NCBI RefSeq assembly: GCF_001189845.1
Contig: NZ_LFLZ01000019.1
Location: 1-64,000, forward strand
Origin: Bradyrhizobium tropiciagri
Lineage (GTDB): Bacteria > Pseudomonadota > Alphaproteobacteria > Rhizobiales > Xanthobacteraceae
Length of the DNA: 64,000 nt
Direction: 5' to 3'
The notes under the pieces were generated by a model. It did not search any database, had not been told where the DNA came from, and saw only the letters and a list, made by a program, of their open reading frames with translations. Shown here piece after piece: positions 44,742 to 52,464 of this stretch (position 1 is the first letter of the stretch; every line of letters begins with the position of its first letter). Position numbers and translations under genes: made by a program.

Positions 44742-44827
44742 CGTCATTGCGAGGAGCGAAGCGACGAAGCAATCCATCGCTCCGCGTGGGCGGAGGGATG
44801 GATTGCTTCGCTTCGCTCGCAATGACG
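44742..44827. repeat. Dispersed inverted repeat element
   Basis: CGTCATTGCGAGGAGCGAAG at the left faces CTTCGCTCGCAATGACG at the right, with GCAATCCAT and ATGGATTGC inside. It is a near-perfect hairpin just after the monooxygenase stop and may act as a bidirectional stabiliser. Confidence 0.7.
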
Positions 44828-44834
44828 ATAAGGT

Positions 44835-44848
44835 TGGAACCGTTTCCA
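44835..44848. promoter_or_regulatory. LacI-type operator, second copy
   Basis: TGGAACCGTTTCCA matches the core TGGAAACGTTTCCA of 43021-43034 at 13 of 14 positions. It is 28 bases before the cupin start, where bound repressor would block transcription or early elongation. Confidence 0.65.
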
Positions 44849-44875
44849 GATTTGAGAAGAGTTGGAGGACAGACG

Positions 44876-45286
44876 ATGGAAATCAAGCGATCAGGAACGG
44901 TCCCGAGCCGGCGCGGCAACGCCGAATGGTTCAGCGGCACCGTATGGGCTGACTCGATCGTCAACGCACCCGCGCCGGCGCGGGTGCAGGCCGCCCGGGT
45001 CACGTTCGAACCGGGGGCGCGCACGGCCTGGCACACCCATCCGCTCGGCCAGACGCTCTACGTCACTGCCGGCGCGGGATATGTGCAGAGCTGGGACGGC
45101 CCGATCCGCGTGATCCGTCCGGGCGATGTGGTGTGGATTCCGCCGGGCGAGAAACATTGGCACGGTGCCGCGCCAACCACCGGCATGAGCCACATCGCAA
45201 TCCACGAAGCGCTCGATGGCGACTACGCGACCTGGATGGAGCACGTTTCCGACGCGCAATATGCGGCGGCGCCGCAGGCCGATTGA
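44876..45286 (+). CDS. Cupin domain protein (QdoI/YhaK-like small cupin)
   Basis: A 136-residue cupin. It shows motif 1 as RTAWHTHPLGQTLYVTAGAGYVQ near residues 49-71 and motif 2 as PGDVVWIPPGEKHWHGAAP near 82-100, with HTH, Q/E and H metal ligands. The WF-x-G-x-V-W-x-D start is typical of the small cupins often next to carboxymuconolactone decarboxylases or reductases. The ATG at 44876 follows GGAGGACAG. It is transcribed from its own LacI-type operator, apart from the monooxygenase. The enzymatic role is unknown. Confidence 0.85.
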   Translation: MEIKRSGTVPSRRGNAEWFSGTVWADSIVNAPAPARVQAARVTFEPGARTAWHTHPLGQTLYVTAGAGYVQSWDGPIRVIRPGDVVWIPPGEKHWHGAAPTTGMSHIAIHEALDGDYATWMEHVSDAQYAAAPQAD

Positions 45287-45292
45287 CCGGCG

Positions 45293-46333
45293 TTACTTCC
45301 GCCCGCGCGTCGCCGGCGCGGCGCAGGAGTGACGCAGGATGAGGCGCGTCGGCAGGAACACCGGCGGGCTGCTGCCGGCCTTGTCGCTGTCGCGGATCCG
45401 CTCCAGCAGCAGCCGCGCGGCGGTGCGGCCGACCTCGTTCATGTCCCAGCTCAAGGCCGAGATCGCGGGCGTCGCATGGCGGGCGAGGTCGGTGTCGCCG
45501 CTGCACACGATCGAGACGTCCTGCGGATAGCGCAGGCCGTTGCTGGTGATCGCCTGCAGCACCTCGGCCAGCATGCTGGTGCCGAGCGAGATGATCGCGG
45601 TCGGCGGTTTTGCCATTTGCAAGAGCTGGCACACCGAGCTGAACGCGGTGTTGGCGCCCTGCATATGCGGGCGGATCAGGCCGGGATCGACCTCGATCTT
45701 GGCCTCCTGATGCGCCTGCCGATAGCCCGCGAGCCGCTCCGAGCTCGGCAGCACCGCGGCGCTTCCGGTGAGCAGCGCGATGCGGCGGTGACCGAGGCCG
45801 ATCAGATAGCGCGTCGCCTCCAGCGCGCCGCCGCGGTGATCGACGCGAACCGGGATGCTATCAGGCACGTCGCGGTCGACGGTGACGCAGGGCAGGTCGA
45901 GCGTCGCGAGCCCCTTCATGAAATCCTTGTGGGAATTGTCGCCGGCGAACAGCAGCAAGCCATCCATCTGGCGCCGCCGTACCGCCGACAGGAATGCGGC
46001 CTCGCGCGCCTCCTCATGCTTGGTCGCGGCCAGCATCAACAGGAAGCCGGCGCGCTGGAATTCCTCCTCCGCCGCGCTCACCATGCCGGTGTAGTGCGGA
46101 TTGGAGAAATCGGCGACCATGCAGCCGATCGTGTTGGAGGCCCGCGAGCGCAGCGCCTGCGCCGCCTGGTCCGGCTCGAAGCCGAGCCGCTTCACCGCGC
46201 GCATGATGCGGGCATGCAGTTCCGCGCTGGTATAGTTGCCGCCGTTGAGCGTGCGGCTGACGCTCGAGACGGACACGCCGGCTTCGGCCGCGACGTCACG
46301 AATCGTCGGTCGTGTCCGTCGCGCCTTTGCCAT
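45293..46333 (-). CDS. LacI family transcriptional regulator
   Basis: A 346-residue LacI/PurR regulator. The HTH and hinge are TIRDVAAEAGVSVSSVSRTLNGGNYTSAELHARIMRAVKRLGFEPDQAAQALRSRASNTIG at residues 8-67. The sugar-binding-protein-like core follows, with DGLLLFAGDN and VTVDRDVPDSIPVRVDHRGGALEATRYLIGLGHRRIALLTG. The gene is tail to tail with the cupin gene. The two LacI-type palindromes at 43020 and 44835 are the obvious local targets. Confidence 0.9.
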   Translation of the reverse strand: MAKARRTRPTIRDVAAEAGVSVSSVSRTLNGGNYTSAELHARIMRAVKRLGFEPDQAAQALRSRASNTIGCMVADFSNPHYTGMVSAAEEEFQRAGFLLMLAATKHEEAREAAFLSAVRRRQMDGLLLFAGDNSHKDFMKGLATLDLPCVTVDRDVPDSIPVRVDHRGGALEATRYLIGLGHRRIALLTGSAAVLPSSERLAGYRQAHQEAKIEVDPGLIRPHMQGANTAFSSVCQLLQMAKPPTAIISLGTSMLAEVLQAITSNGLRYPQDVSIVCSGDTDLARHATPAISALSWDMNEVGRTAARLLLERIRDSDKAGSSPPVFLPTRLILRHSCAAPATRGRK

Positions 46334-46468
46334 GCGTGGTCGGGTCCTGTCGGTTCGGCGTTGCCGTCGTCAGGTGCGCCTCTTGCGGCGCGGAGCGGAC
46401 GGCATGACCGAATCTAATCAGGCTCCGTCACGAATCTCAAATGATTCCTGTCGCTGCGGCCGGTGGCG

Positions 46469-47206
46469 CTACGCTGACGCGGGCCGGTCGAAATAGGCGA
46501 ACGCCGCGCTGGTCAGGCTGCCCAGCAGCGACCAGAACACCAGGCTGGTCAGCGTGACGGCGACCACGAACTGATGCGACAATGACGACGGCACGTTGGT
46601 CTCGACATGCTCGAGCTCCGGCGCGCCGATCAGATGCGGCAGCATGATCAGGACCACCCCGGCGATCGCGGCCGGTGCCGAGCGCCGGAACACGATCAGC
46701 CCGAGGCCGGCTGCTGTCGCCAGCACCGCGATCGTCCACCAGATCTGACGCGAGAGCAGTGGGGCGGTGGGCACGCCCGGCAATTCAGGCGGCAGCCCAA
46801 GGCCGGGAGCGATGGTGAAGACGGCAAAGCCTGCGAGGCCCCACATCAGGCCCTCGTGCCACGAGATCGGCTCGCCGGTCGCTCCGCTGCGGACCGCGAG
46901 GAAGCCGCAGAGCAGAAGCGCAAAGCCGATCGCGGTCAGGATGTTCGCGCCCGCCGTATAGAGATTGCGCTCCAGCCCGTCTTTCGGCTCCCAGGCCTCG
47001 GCGCCATGATCATGATCCGCGTGATCGTGGACGAGGATGGCCTGCGGCTGCGCTGAGGCTTCGTGCTTGTGCTCGGCCGCCTTCTCATAGACCTCGGCCC
47101 TGAGGATCAGGGGAACGGTGCCGAACTGCTGGACCGCCGTGACGATCAGTCCGACGATGAAACCGGCGATGACCGACGAGAAGACGATCGAGCGAAACGT
47201 ATTCAT
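46469..47206 (-). CDS. cbtA: Cobalt transporter subunit CbtA
   Basis: A 245-residue membrane protein with five likely hydrophobic segments. The start MNTFRSIVFSSVIAGFIVGLIVTAVQQFGTVPLILRAEVYE is the CbtA pattern. A His/Asp-rich loop VHDHADHDHGAEAWEP near residues 60-75 may bind cobalt. LTAIGFALLLCGFLAVR and FAVFTIAPGLGLPPELPG are conserved. Start ATG 47206; the upstream extension reads back over the cbtB end. With CbtB it is thought to import cobalt for B12 synthesis. It ends the operon cobU-bluB-orf-cbtB-cbtA. Confidence 0.9.
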   Translation of the reverse strand: MNTFRSIVFSSVIAGFIVGLIVTAVQQFGTVPLILRAEVYEKAAEHKHEASAQPQAILVHDHADHDHGAEAWEPKDGLERNLYTAGANILTAIGFALLLCGFLAVRSGATGEPISWHEGLMWGLAGFAVFTIAPGLGLPPELPGVPTAPLLSRQIWWTIAVLATAAGLGLIVFRRSAPAAIAGVVLIMLPHLIGAPELEHVETNVPSSLSHQFVVAVTLTSLVFWSLLGSLTSAAFAYFDRPASA

Positions 47207-47216
47207 GCCGACGAGG

Positions 47217-47408
47217 TTAGTGGCAGGGGAATGCGTTGGAGTGGCGCACATCGTGCGCGGCATTGTGAATCACGTCGATGTGCGAGAAGCCGACCACGCC
47301 GACGATGAACAGGCCGAGCGTCATCGCCATCAGGGACTGGGCCAGCCGGCCGACCTGTCGGGTGGCAACCGGCAGATGCTGGGCTTGCGCGGTCTGGGAC
47401 TGGCTCAT
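47217..47408 (-). CDS. cbtB: Cobalt transporter subunit CbtB
   Basis: A 63-residue protein with one membrane helix (SLMAMTLGLFIVGVVGFSHI) and the hallmark C-terminal metal motif NAAHDVRHSNAFPCH. This matches CbtB. The start overlaps the stop of the upstream small gene (47405-47734) and cbtA follows after 10 bases. Confidence 0.92.
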   Translation of the reverse strand: MSQSQTAQAQHLPVATRQVGRLAQSLMAMTLGLFIVGVVGFSHIDVIHNAAHDVRHSNAFPCH

Positions 47409-47734
47409 GGTCGTTCTCCACGTTCGATTTGGTCGGCTTCTAGCAGCTTTCGGGCGATGTCGCGACTGGTAAGATGCAGATTTGTGCCAGGGGGGATGCG
47501 CTTGCGCAGGATCTTGGCGTGGGCCGCCGCCCTGAATGCGTCTGTATGGCGCTCGTAATAGCCGATGCAGGCCTCCGGTACCGGCTCCGTGCCAAGCAGA
47601 GTCCGAAACGCGCCCCGATGCACCGCGCAGATCGCACCGTGCTCCGGGACGGGAAACGCCAGGGAGGCGATGTCGGCACGCCAGTGGGCGGCGCCGTCTG
47701 CGGGCGTGCCATCAACGCCGGATGGTGAATTCAC
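47405..47734 (-). CDS. Conserved small protein between bluB and cbtB (DUF1488-like?)
   Basis: A 109-residue protein from GTG 47734, which follows GCGAGG inside the end of bluB (23-base overlap) and ends overlapping cbtB (ATGA). The central part HGAICAVHRGAFRTLLGTEPVPEACIGYYERHTDAFRAAAHAKILRKRIPPGTNLHLTSRDIARKLLE has good coding character. It resembles, by eye, the small DUF1488 proteins (a Cys/His strand, then a helix with regularly spaced Ala/Lys/Arg, then a hydrophobic strand). There is no signal peptide or membrane segment. Tight coupling to bluB and cbtB suggests a role in cobalt handling or lower-ligand synthesis. The function is unknown. Confidence 0.65.
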   Translation of the reverse strand: MNSPSGVDGTPADGAAHWRADIASLAFPVPEHGAICAVHRGAFRTLLGTEPVPEACIGYYERHTDAFRAAAHAKILRKRIPPGTNLHLTSRDIARKLLEADQIERGERP

Positions 47735-48380
47735 CGGGACCTCGCCGCGATTCCCACTTGGCCTGCTCGAGCTCGGGACGGTCGCATTCTGCCTGGGGGT
47801 AACCGATGCAGAGGTAGCCGATAAATTTCCAGCCGTCCGGTATTTCCAGGATCTCGTGAACGCGGCCCGGATTGAGGATCGATACCCAGCCGAGCCCAAT
47901 GCCTTCGGCCCGCGCGGCAAGCCACATCGAACAGATCGCGGCCACCACGGAATATTCAGACGTCTCCGGCATCGTCGCGCGGCCGAGACCGGAGCCGATC
48001 TGGTCGCTCTTCTCGGCGAATACGGCGAGGTGGCCCGGCGCCTCCTCGAGGCCCGATAATTTCAACGCGGCATATTTTGCGGCACGTTCGCCCGAATAGG
48101 AGCGCAGCGCATCGGCGTTGCAGGCCTTGAAGTCGTCGATCACGGCGCGGCGCCGGGCCGCATCGTCGACAATGACGAACCGCCAGGGCTGGCTTAGGCC
48201 CACCGAAGGCGACAGGCAGGCGATCTCGATCAGCCGCTCGATTGACCCGTCCGGCAGCGGATCGGTCCGGAAGCGCCGCACGTCGCGCCGCCACACGAAC
48301 AGCTCGTGCAGTTGCCGGCGAAACGCATCGTCGAATGAGATCATCGCGGAGCCCTGGGCAGGATCGATCTCGGAGTTCAT
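47712..48380 (-). CDS. bluB: 5,6-dimethylbenzimidazole synthase BluB
   Basis: A 222-residue nitroreductase-fold enzyme. FRRQLHELFVWRRDVRRFRTDPLPDGSIERLIEIACLSPSVGLSQPWRFVIVDD near residues 16-70 is the BluB signature. GLGRATMPETSEYSVVAAICSMWLAARAEGIGLGWVSI follows. It cleaves FMN with oxygen to make the B12 lower ligand. The start overlaps the cobU stop (ATGA). Confidence 0.93.
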   Translation of the reverse strand: MNSEIDPAQGSAMISFDDAFRRQLHELFVWRRDVRRFRTDPLPDGSIERLIEIACLSPSVGLSQPWRFVIVDDAARRRAVIDDFKACNADALRSYSGERAAKYAALKLSGLEEAPGHLAVFAEKSDQIGSGLGRATMPETSEYSVVAAICSMWLAARAEGIGLGWVSILNPGRVHEILEIPDGWKFIGYLCIGYPQAECDRPELEQAKWESRRGPGEFTIRR

Positions 48381-48880
48381 TTAAGCTTCATCGGCAGGCC
48401 TGCAACGACGAACTCGACCTCGTCTGCTGCTGCGGCGATGGTCTGGTTCATCAGACCTGCGGCGTCGCGGAAGGTCCGCGCCAGTGCATTGTCGGGCACG
48501 ATGCCGAGGCCGACCTCGTTGGTGACCAGGATGACCGGGCTGTGCTGGCGCGGCAGCGCCTCTGCAAGGCGCGTCACCTCCTGCGACCAGTCGCGCTCCG
48601 CATGCAGCAGGTTGGACAGCCACAGCGTTAGGCAATCGACCAGCCGTGCGCCGCCGCGATCGGTCTCGGACAGCACGTCAACCAGATCGAGCGGCACCTC
48701 GCGCTCGATCCAGTCGCCGCCGCGCCGTGCGCGATGCCTGGCGATGCGTTCGTCCATTTCAGCATCGAGCGCTTCGGCGGTCGCAACATAGACCGGCTGA
48801 CCTGGAAAGCTGCGCGCGCGAAGTTCGGCGCGCCGGCTCTTTCCGGACCGGGCTCCGCCGGTGATCAGAATGACGGTCAT
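48377..48880 (-). CDS. cobU: Adenosylcobinamide kinase/guanylyltransferase (CobU/CobP)
   Basis: A 167-residue bifunctional enzyme. The P-loop GGARSGKSRRAE is at residues 8-19, the guanylylated-His region is DERIARHRARRGGDW near 43-57, and LVDCLTLWLSNLL and VTNEVGLGIVP are conserved. It phosphorylates and then attaches GMP to adenosylcobinamide. It is the first gene of the minus-strand operon. Confidence 0.94.
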   Translation of the reverse strand: MTVILITGGARSGKSRRAELRARSFPGQPVYVATAEALDAEMDERIARHRARRGGDWIEREVPLDLVDVLSETDRGGARLVDCLTLWLSNLLHAERDWSQEVTRLAEALPRQHSPVILVTNEVGLGIVPDNALARTFRDAAGLMNQTIAAAADEVEFVVAGLPMKLK

Positions 48881-48894
48881 ATGGTCTCCTGCGG

Positions 48895-48925
48895 CGAAGT
48901 GGGACCCGCTTCGCTCGAAAACGCT
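48895..48925. repeat. Partial copy of type B palindromic repeat
   Basis: GAAGTGGGAC followed by CGCTTCGCTCGAAAACGCT resembles the right half of the elements at 15279 and 50960. It lies in the gap between the divergent cobU and cbiB genes. Confidence 0.4.
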
Positions 48926-49031
48926 CTAACCACCAATCGCGGTAAAACACAAAGCCGAAATCCGCCCGCGGAGGGCTTGCGCTCGCTCGATGTCTTGCGC
49001 ATCAGGGGGATCGCGGCGAGGAGAGGGTTAA

Positions 49032-49973
49032 GTGGGCTTTGCGGGAGCGATGGCGGTGGCGATGGCTGTGGATGCCTTGATCGGCTGGCCGGCGTGGCTG
49101 TTTGCCCGCATCGGCCATCCCGTGACCTGGCTCGGCCGCTTGATCCATCTGCTCGATACCGGCTGGAACCGGGCCTCCGATCCGCCGGCGCTGCGTCGCG
49201 CCGCGGGTGTTGCGGCGGCCGTGCTGGTGATCGCGCTGGCGACGGCGCTGGGGTGGGGCGTTCAGTCCGCGCTCGCACCCGGATGGCTGCATGTCGTTGT
49301 TGTAGGTGTCCTGGCGTGGCCGCTGGTGGCGCTGCGGTCGCTGCATGACCATGTCGCCGCGGTGGCCCATCCGCTCGTATCCGGCGACATCGCGGCCGCG
49401 CGATCGGCGGTCGCGCAGATTGTCGGACGCGATCCGGCCACGCTCGACGACGCCGGCATCGCGCGCGCAACCATCGAGAGCCTTGCCGAGAATGCATCCG
49501 ACGGCATCGTGGCGCCGGTGTTCTGGGGTGCGCTGTTCGGGCTGCCGGGAATCCTCGGCTACAAGGCGGTCAATACGCTGGACTCCATGATCGGCCATCG
49601 CACCGAGCGGCACGAAGCCTTTGGCTGGGCCGCGGCGCGGATCGACGATGTTGCCAATCTCATTCCGGCGCGGCTGACCGGTGTCTTGTTCGTGCTGCTC
49701 GCGCCAAACCACTCGCAGGCATGGTCATGCATGCTGCGCGATGCGCGACGGCATCGCTCGCCCAATGCCGGATGGCCGGAAGCGGCGATGGCCGGCGCGC
49801 TTGGCGTCCGGCTCAGCGGGCCGCGCTTCTATCACGGAAGCATCGCGGACGAGCCCTGGCTGAACGAGGGCGCGCGCGATCCGGCCGCCGCTGACGTCCT
49901 CATCGGGCTGAAACTCTATCGTTACGCCATGATCCTGCTGGCCGCCGCCTTCGTGGCCCTGGCGCTGGTGTGA
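49032..49973 (+). CDS. cbiB: Adenosylcobinamide-phosphate synthase CbiB (CobD)
   Basis: A 313-residue membrane protein. The conserved IGHPVTWLGRLIHLLD near residues 26-41, ATIESLAENASDGIVAPVFWGALFG near 150-174, and NTLDSMIGHRTERHEAFGWAAARIDDVANLIPARLTG near 187-223 identify it. It joins the aminopropanol phosphate arm to cobyric acid. GTG 49032 follows GGAGAGGG. Its stop overlaps a possible GTG of the next gene. Confidence 0.93.
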   Translation: MGFAGAMAVAMAVDALIGWPAWLFARIGHPVTWLGRLIHLLDTGWNRASDPPALRRAAGVAAAVLVIALATALGWGVQSALAPGWLHVVVVGVLAWPLVALRSLHDHVAAVAHPLVSGDIAAARSAVAQIVGRDPATLDDAGIARATIESLAENASDGIVAPVFWGALFGLPGILGYKAVNTLDSMIGHRTERHEAFGWAAARIDDVANLIPARLTGVLFVLLAPNHSQAWSCMLRDARRHRSPNAGWPEAAMAGALGVRLSGPRFYHGSIADEPWLNEGARDPAAADVLIGLKLYRYAMILLAAAFVALALV

Positions 49974-49984
49974 AGGAGCGGCGG

Positions 49985-50950
49985 ATGCGTGAGCACGGCG
50001 GGAATCTCGATGTCGCCCAGCAACGCTTCGGCGGCACTGCGGAAGATTGGATCGACCTGTCGACCGGGATCAATCGCGTGCCCTATCCTGATGTCGCCGT
50101 GGAGCCGCGGCAATGGAGCGCGTTGCCGTCGCGATCCGAAATCGAATCCCTGCACGACGCGGCGCGGCGAGCTTACGCTACCAGTGCGCCGATCGTGGCG
50201 ATGGGCGGTGCGCAGACCGCCATTCAGTTGCTGCCTGGTCTGGCGTCGCGCGGGCAGGCGCGCATCCTGGCGCCCACATATAATGAGTATGCCGGCGTGT
50301 TGTCGGCTGCGGGCTGGGACGTTGCCGAGGTGTCCGAGCTTGCGGCGCTTGCGGGAGCTGATGTTGCCGTCGTCGTCAATCCGAACAACCCCGACGGAAG
50401 ACGCCATGATCGGGACGAGCTGCTGGCGCTGTTGCCGCGCGTTGGCCGGCTCGTCATCGACGAGAGTTTTGCGGACGCCGTACCCGGCATCTCGCTTGCA
50501 GCAGACGCAGGACGCGCGGGGCTCGTGATCCTGCGCTCATTCGGCAAGTTTTACGGGCTTGCCGGCTTGCGGCTCGGCTTCGCTATTGGCAGCGAAGCTG
50601 ATATCGCCGCGCTTGCGGCGACGGTAGGCCCGTGGCCGGTTTCGGGGGCCGCGATCGCGATCGGGCGACGGGCCTTGCTCGATCGCGATTGGGCGAGGGC
50701 AACGACCGCACGGTTGGCGGACGACTGCGTCAAGCTCGACGTCGCGGCGCAATCGCGCGGCTGGACGCTGGTCGGTGGCACGCCGCTGTTCCGGCTCTAC
50801 GAGACCGGCGATGCGCTCGCCGCGCAGGAGACGCTTGCCGGCGGACGGATCTGGTCGCGCGTCTTCCAGCAAAAACCGGGATGGCTGCGCCTCGGTCTGC
50901 CGGGCAAAGAGGCCGAATGGTCCCGCCTTTCCGCCGCGTTGTCGCGTTGA
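49985..50950 (+). CDS. cobC: Threonine-phosphate decarboxylase-like aminotransferase CobC
   Basis: A 321-residue PLP enzyme of fold type I. It shows REHGGNLDVAQQRFGGTAEDWIDLSTGINRVPYP at the start, VVVNPNNPDGRRHDRDELLALL near 130-150, and the PLP-lysine region ILRSFGKFYGLAGLRLGFAIG near 180-200. It provides the aminopropanol arm for cobinamide. I chose ATG 49985, 6 bases after AAGGAG; GTG 49970 would also be in frame. It forms an operon with cbiB. Confidence 0.92.
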   Translation: MREHGGNLDVAQQRFGGTAEDWIDLSTGINRVPYPDVAVEPRQWSALPSRSEIESLHDAARRAYATSAPIVAMGGAQTAIQLLPGLASRGQARILAPTYNEYAGVLSAAGWDVAEVSELAALAGADVAVVVNPNNPDGRRHDRDELLALLPRVGRLVIDESFADAVPGISLAADAGRAGLVILRSFGKFYGLAGLRLGFAIGSEADIAALAATVGPWPVSGAAIAIGRRALLDRDWARATTARLADDCVKLDVAAQSRGWTLVGGTPLFRLYETGDALAAQETLAGGRIWSRVFQQKPGWLRLGLPGKEAEWSRLSAALSR

Positions 50951-50959
50951 TTTTTTGAC

Positions 50960-51003
50960 GCATTTTCTTCACGCGAACCGGTGTCCACTCCACTCGAAAA
51001 CGC
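50960..51003. repeat. 44-bp palindromic intergenic repeat (type B)
   Basis: GCATTTTCTTCACGCGAACC is followed by a segment ending CTCGAAAACGC. It is the same length and design as 15279-15322 and fills the gap between the convergent cobC and cobQ genes, so it may form a bidirectional hairpin. Confidence 0.7.
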
Positions 51004-51004
51004 T

Positions 51005-52453
51005 TTAGCGCGCCAGCGCGAGCAGGCCGTCGACATCGAGATGGGCTTCGATGTGCTCGGCAAGTGCGTCGAGCGCGCTCTCGACCCTGGCGCCGTAAGG
51101 CTGATCCGCCGCAGGGATATCGAGCTGCGCAAGGAAGGCCTTGCGGAAATCATCCGAGCTGAACAGGCCGTGCAGATAGCTGCCGTGGACATGCCCGTCG
51201 CGCGACATGGCACCTTCCGGCAAGCCGTCAAGCATTGAAAACGGCCGGGCGCGATCCGGGCCGTCGGTGCGCCCGATATGGATTTCGTAGGCGCTGATTG
51301 GCTGATGGGTCGCGGCATGAATCGCGCTAACGCGGGTCAGCGTCTTCTGCTCGGTCATGGTGGTGGTGACATCGAGCAGTCCGAGGCCGCGCGTTTCGCC
51401 CGCGGGGCCCTCGATCCCATCGGGATCCGCCACGCTCTCGCCGAGCATCTGGTATCCGCCGCACAGGCCGAGGACATGGCCGCCGCGGCGATGATGCGCC
51501 AGCAGATCGATGTCCCAGCCTTGCGCGCGCAGGAAGGCGAGATCGCCGCGGGTCGATTTCGAGCCGGGCAGGATGACGAGCCTGGCATCACCGGGGATGG
51601 CTTCGCCCGGACGCACCATCACCAGATCGACGCCGGGTTCGAGTTTGAGCGGATCGAGATCGTCGAAATTGGCGATCCGCGACAGCGCCAGAAACGCGAT
51701 CTTGCATTGGCCGGGCTTGCGCGCCTCGCCGACCCCGAGCGCGTCTTCGGCAGGTAACTCGCCGGCGCGAGCGAACCAGGGCAGCACGCCAAAGCCGCGC
51801 CAGGCGGTGCGGTCTTCGATCAACCTGTAGCCATCATCGAACAGCGAGGGATCACCGCGGAATTTGTTGATGACAAAACCCTGGATCATCGCGGCATCGT
51901 CGGGATCGATCACGGTCTTGATGCCGACGAGCTGTGCGATCACGCCGCCGCGGTCGATGTCGCCGACCAGCACCACGGGCACGTCGGCCCGGCGCGCAAA
52001 GCCCATATTGGCGATATCGGCCTTGCGCAGGTTGACTTCGGCAGGGCTGCCGGCGCCTTCAACCAACACCAGGTCGGCGCGCTCTTTCAGCCGCCCAAAA
52101 CTCTCCAGCACCGCGCCCATCAGCTGTGGCTTCATGGTGGCATATTCTCGCGCGCGGGCGGTCGCGATCCGCTTGCCGTGCACGATGATCTGGGCGCCGA
52201 CATCGGTTTCGGGTTTCAGCAGCACCGGGTTCATGTCGGTGTGCGGCTCGACGCCGGCGGCGAGCGCCTGCAACGCCTGCGCGCGCCCGATCTCGCCGTC
52301 ATCGACGGTCACGGCCGCATTGTTCGACATGTTCTGCGGCTTGAACGGCAGCACGCGCAGGCCGCGTCGCCTGGCGGCGCGCGCAAGCCCCGCGACGATG
52401 AGCGACTTGCCCACGTCCGAGCCTGCACCCTGGATCATCAATGCGCGCGCCAT
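51005..52453 (-). CDS. cobQ: Cobyric acid synthase CobQ
   Basis: A 482-residue glutamine-dependent amidase. The N-terminal ATPase domain has MIQGAGSDVGKSLIVAGLAR near 7-26 and FKPQNMSNNAAVT. The C-terminal class I glutamine amidotransferase domain has the nucleophile in HVLGLCGGYQMLGESV near 337-352 and the His in HVHGSYLHGLFSSDDFR near 425. It amidates side chains of adenosylcobyrinic a,c-diamide. cobO lies just upstream on the same strand (11-base gap). Confidence 0.94.
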   Translation of the reverse strand: MARALMIQGAGSDVGKSLIVAGLARAARRRGLRVLPFKPQNMSNNAAVTVDDGEIGRAQALQALAAGVEPHTDMNPVLLKPETDVGAQIIVHGKRIATARAREYATMKPQLMGAVLESFGRLKERADLVLVEGAGSPAEVNLRKADIANMGFARRADVPVVLVGDIDRGGVIAQLVGIKTVIDPDDAAMIQGFVINKFRGDPSLFDDGYRLIEDRTAWRGFGVLPWFARAGELPAEDALGVGEARKPGQCKIAFLALSRIANFDDLDPLKLEPGVDLVMVRPGEAIPGDARLVILPGSKSTRGDLAFLRAQGWDIDLLAHHRRGGHVLGLCGGYQMLGESVADPDGIEGPAGETRGLGLLDVTTTMTEQKTLTRVSAIHAATHQPISAYEIHIGRTDGPDRARPFSMLDGLPEGAMSRDGHVHGSYLHGLFSSDDFRKAFLAQLDIPAADQPYGARVESALDALAEHIEAHLDVDGLLALAR

Positions 52454-52464
52454 GGCGATGTCTG

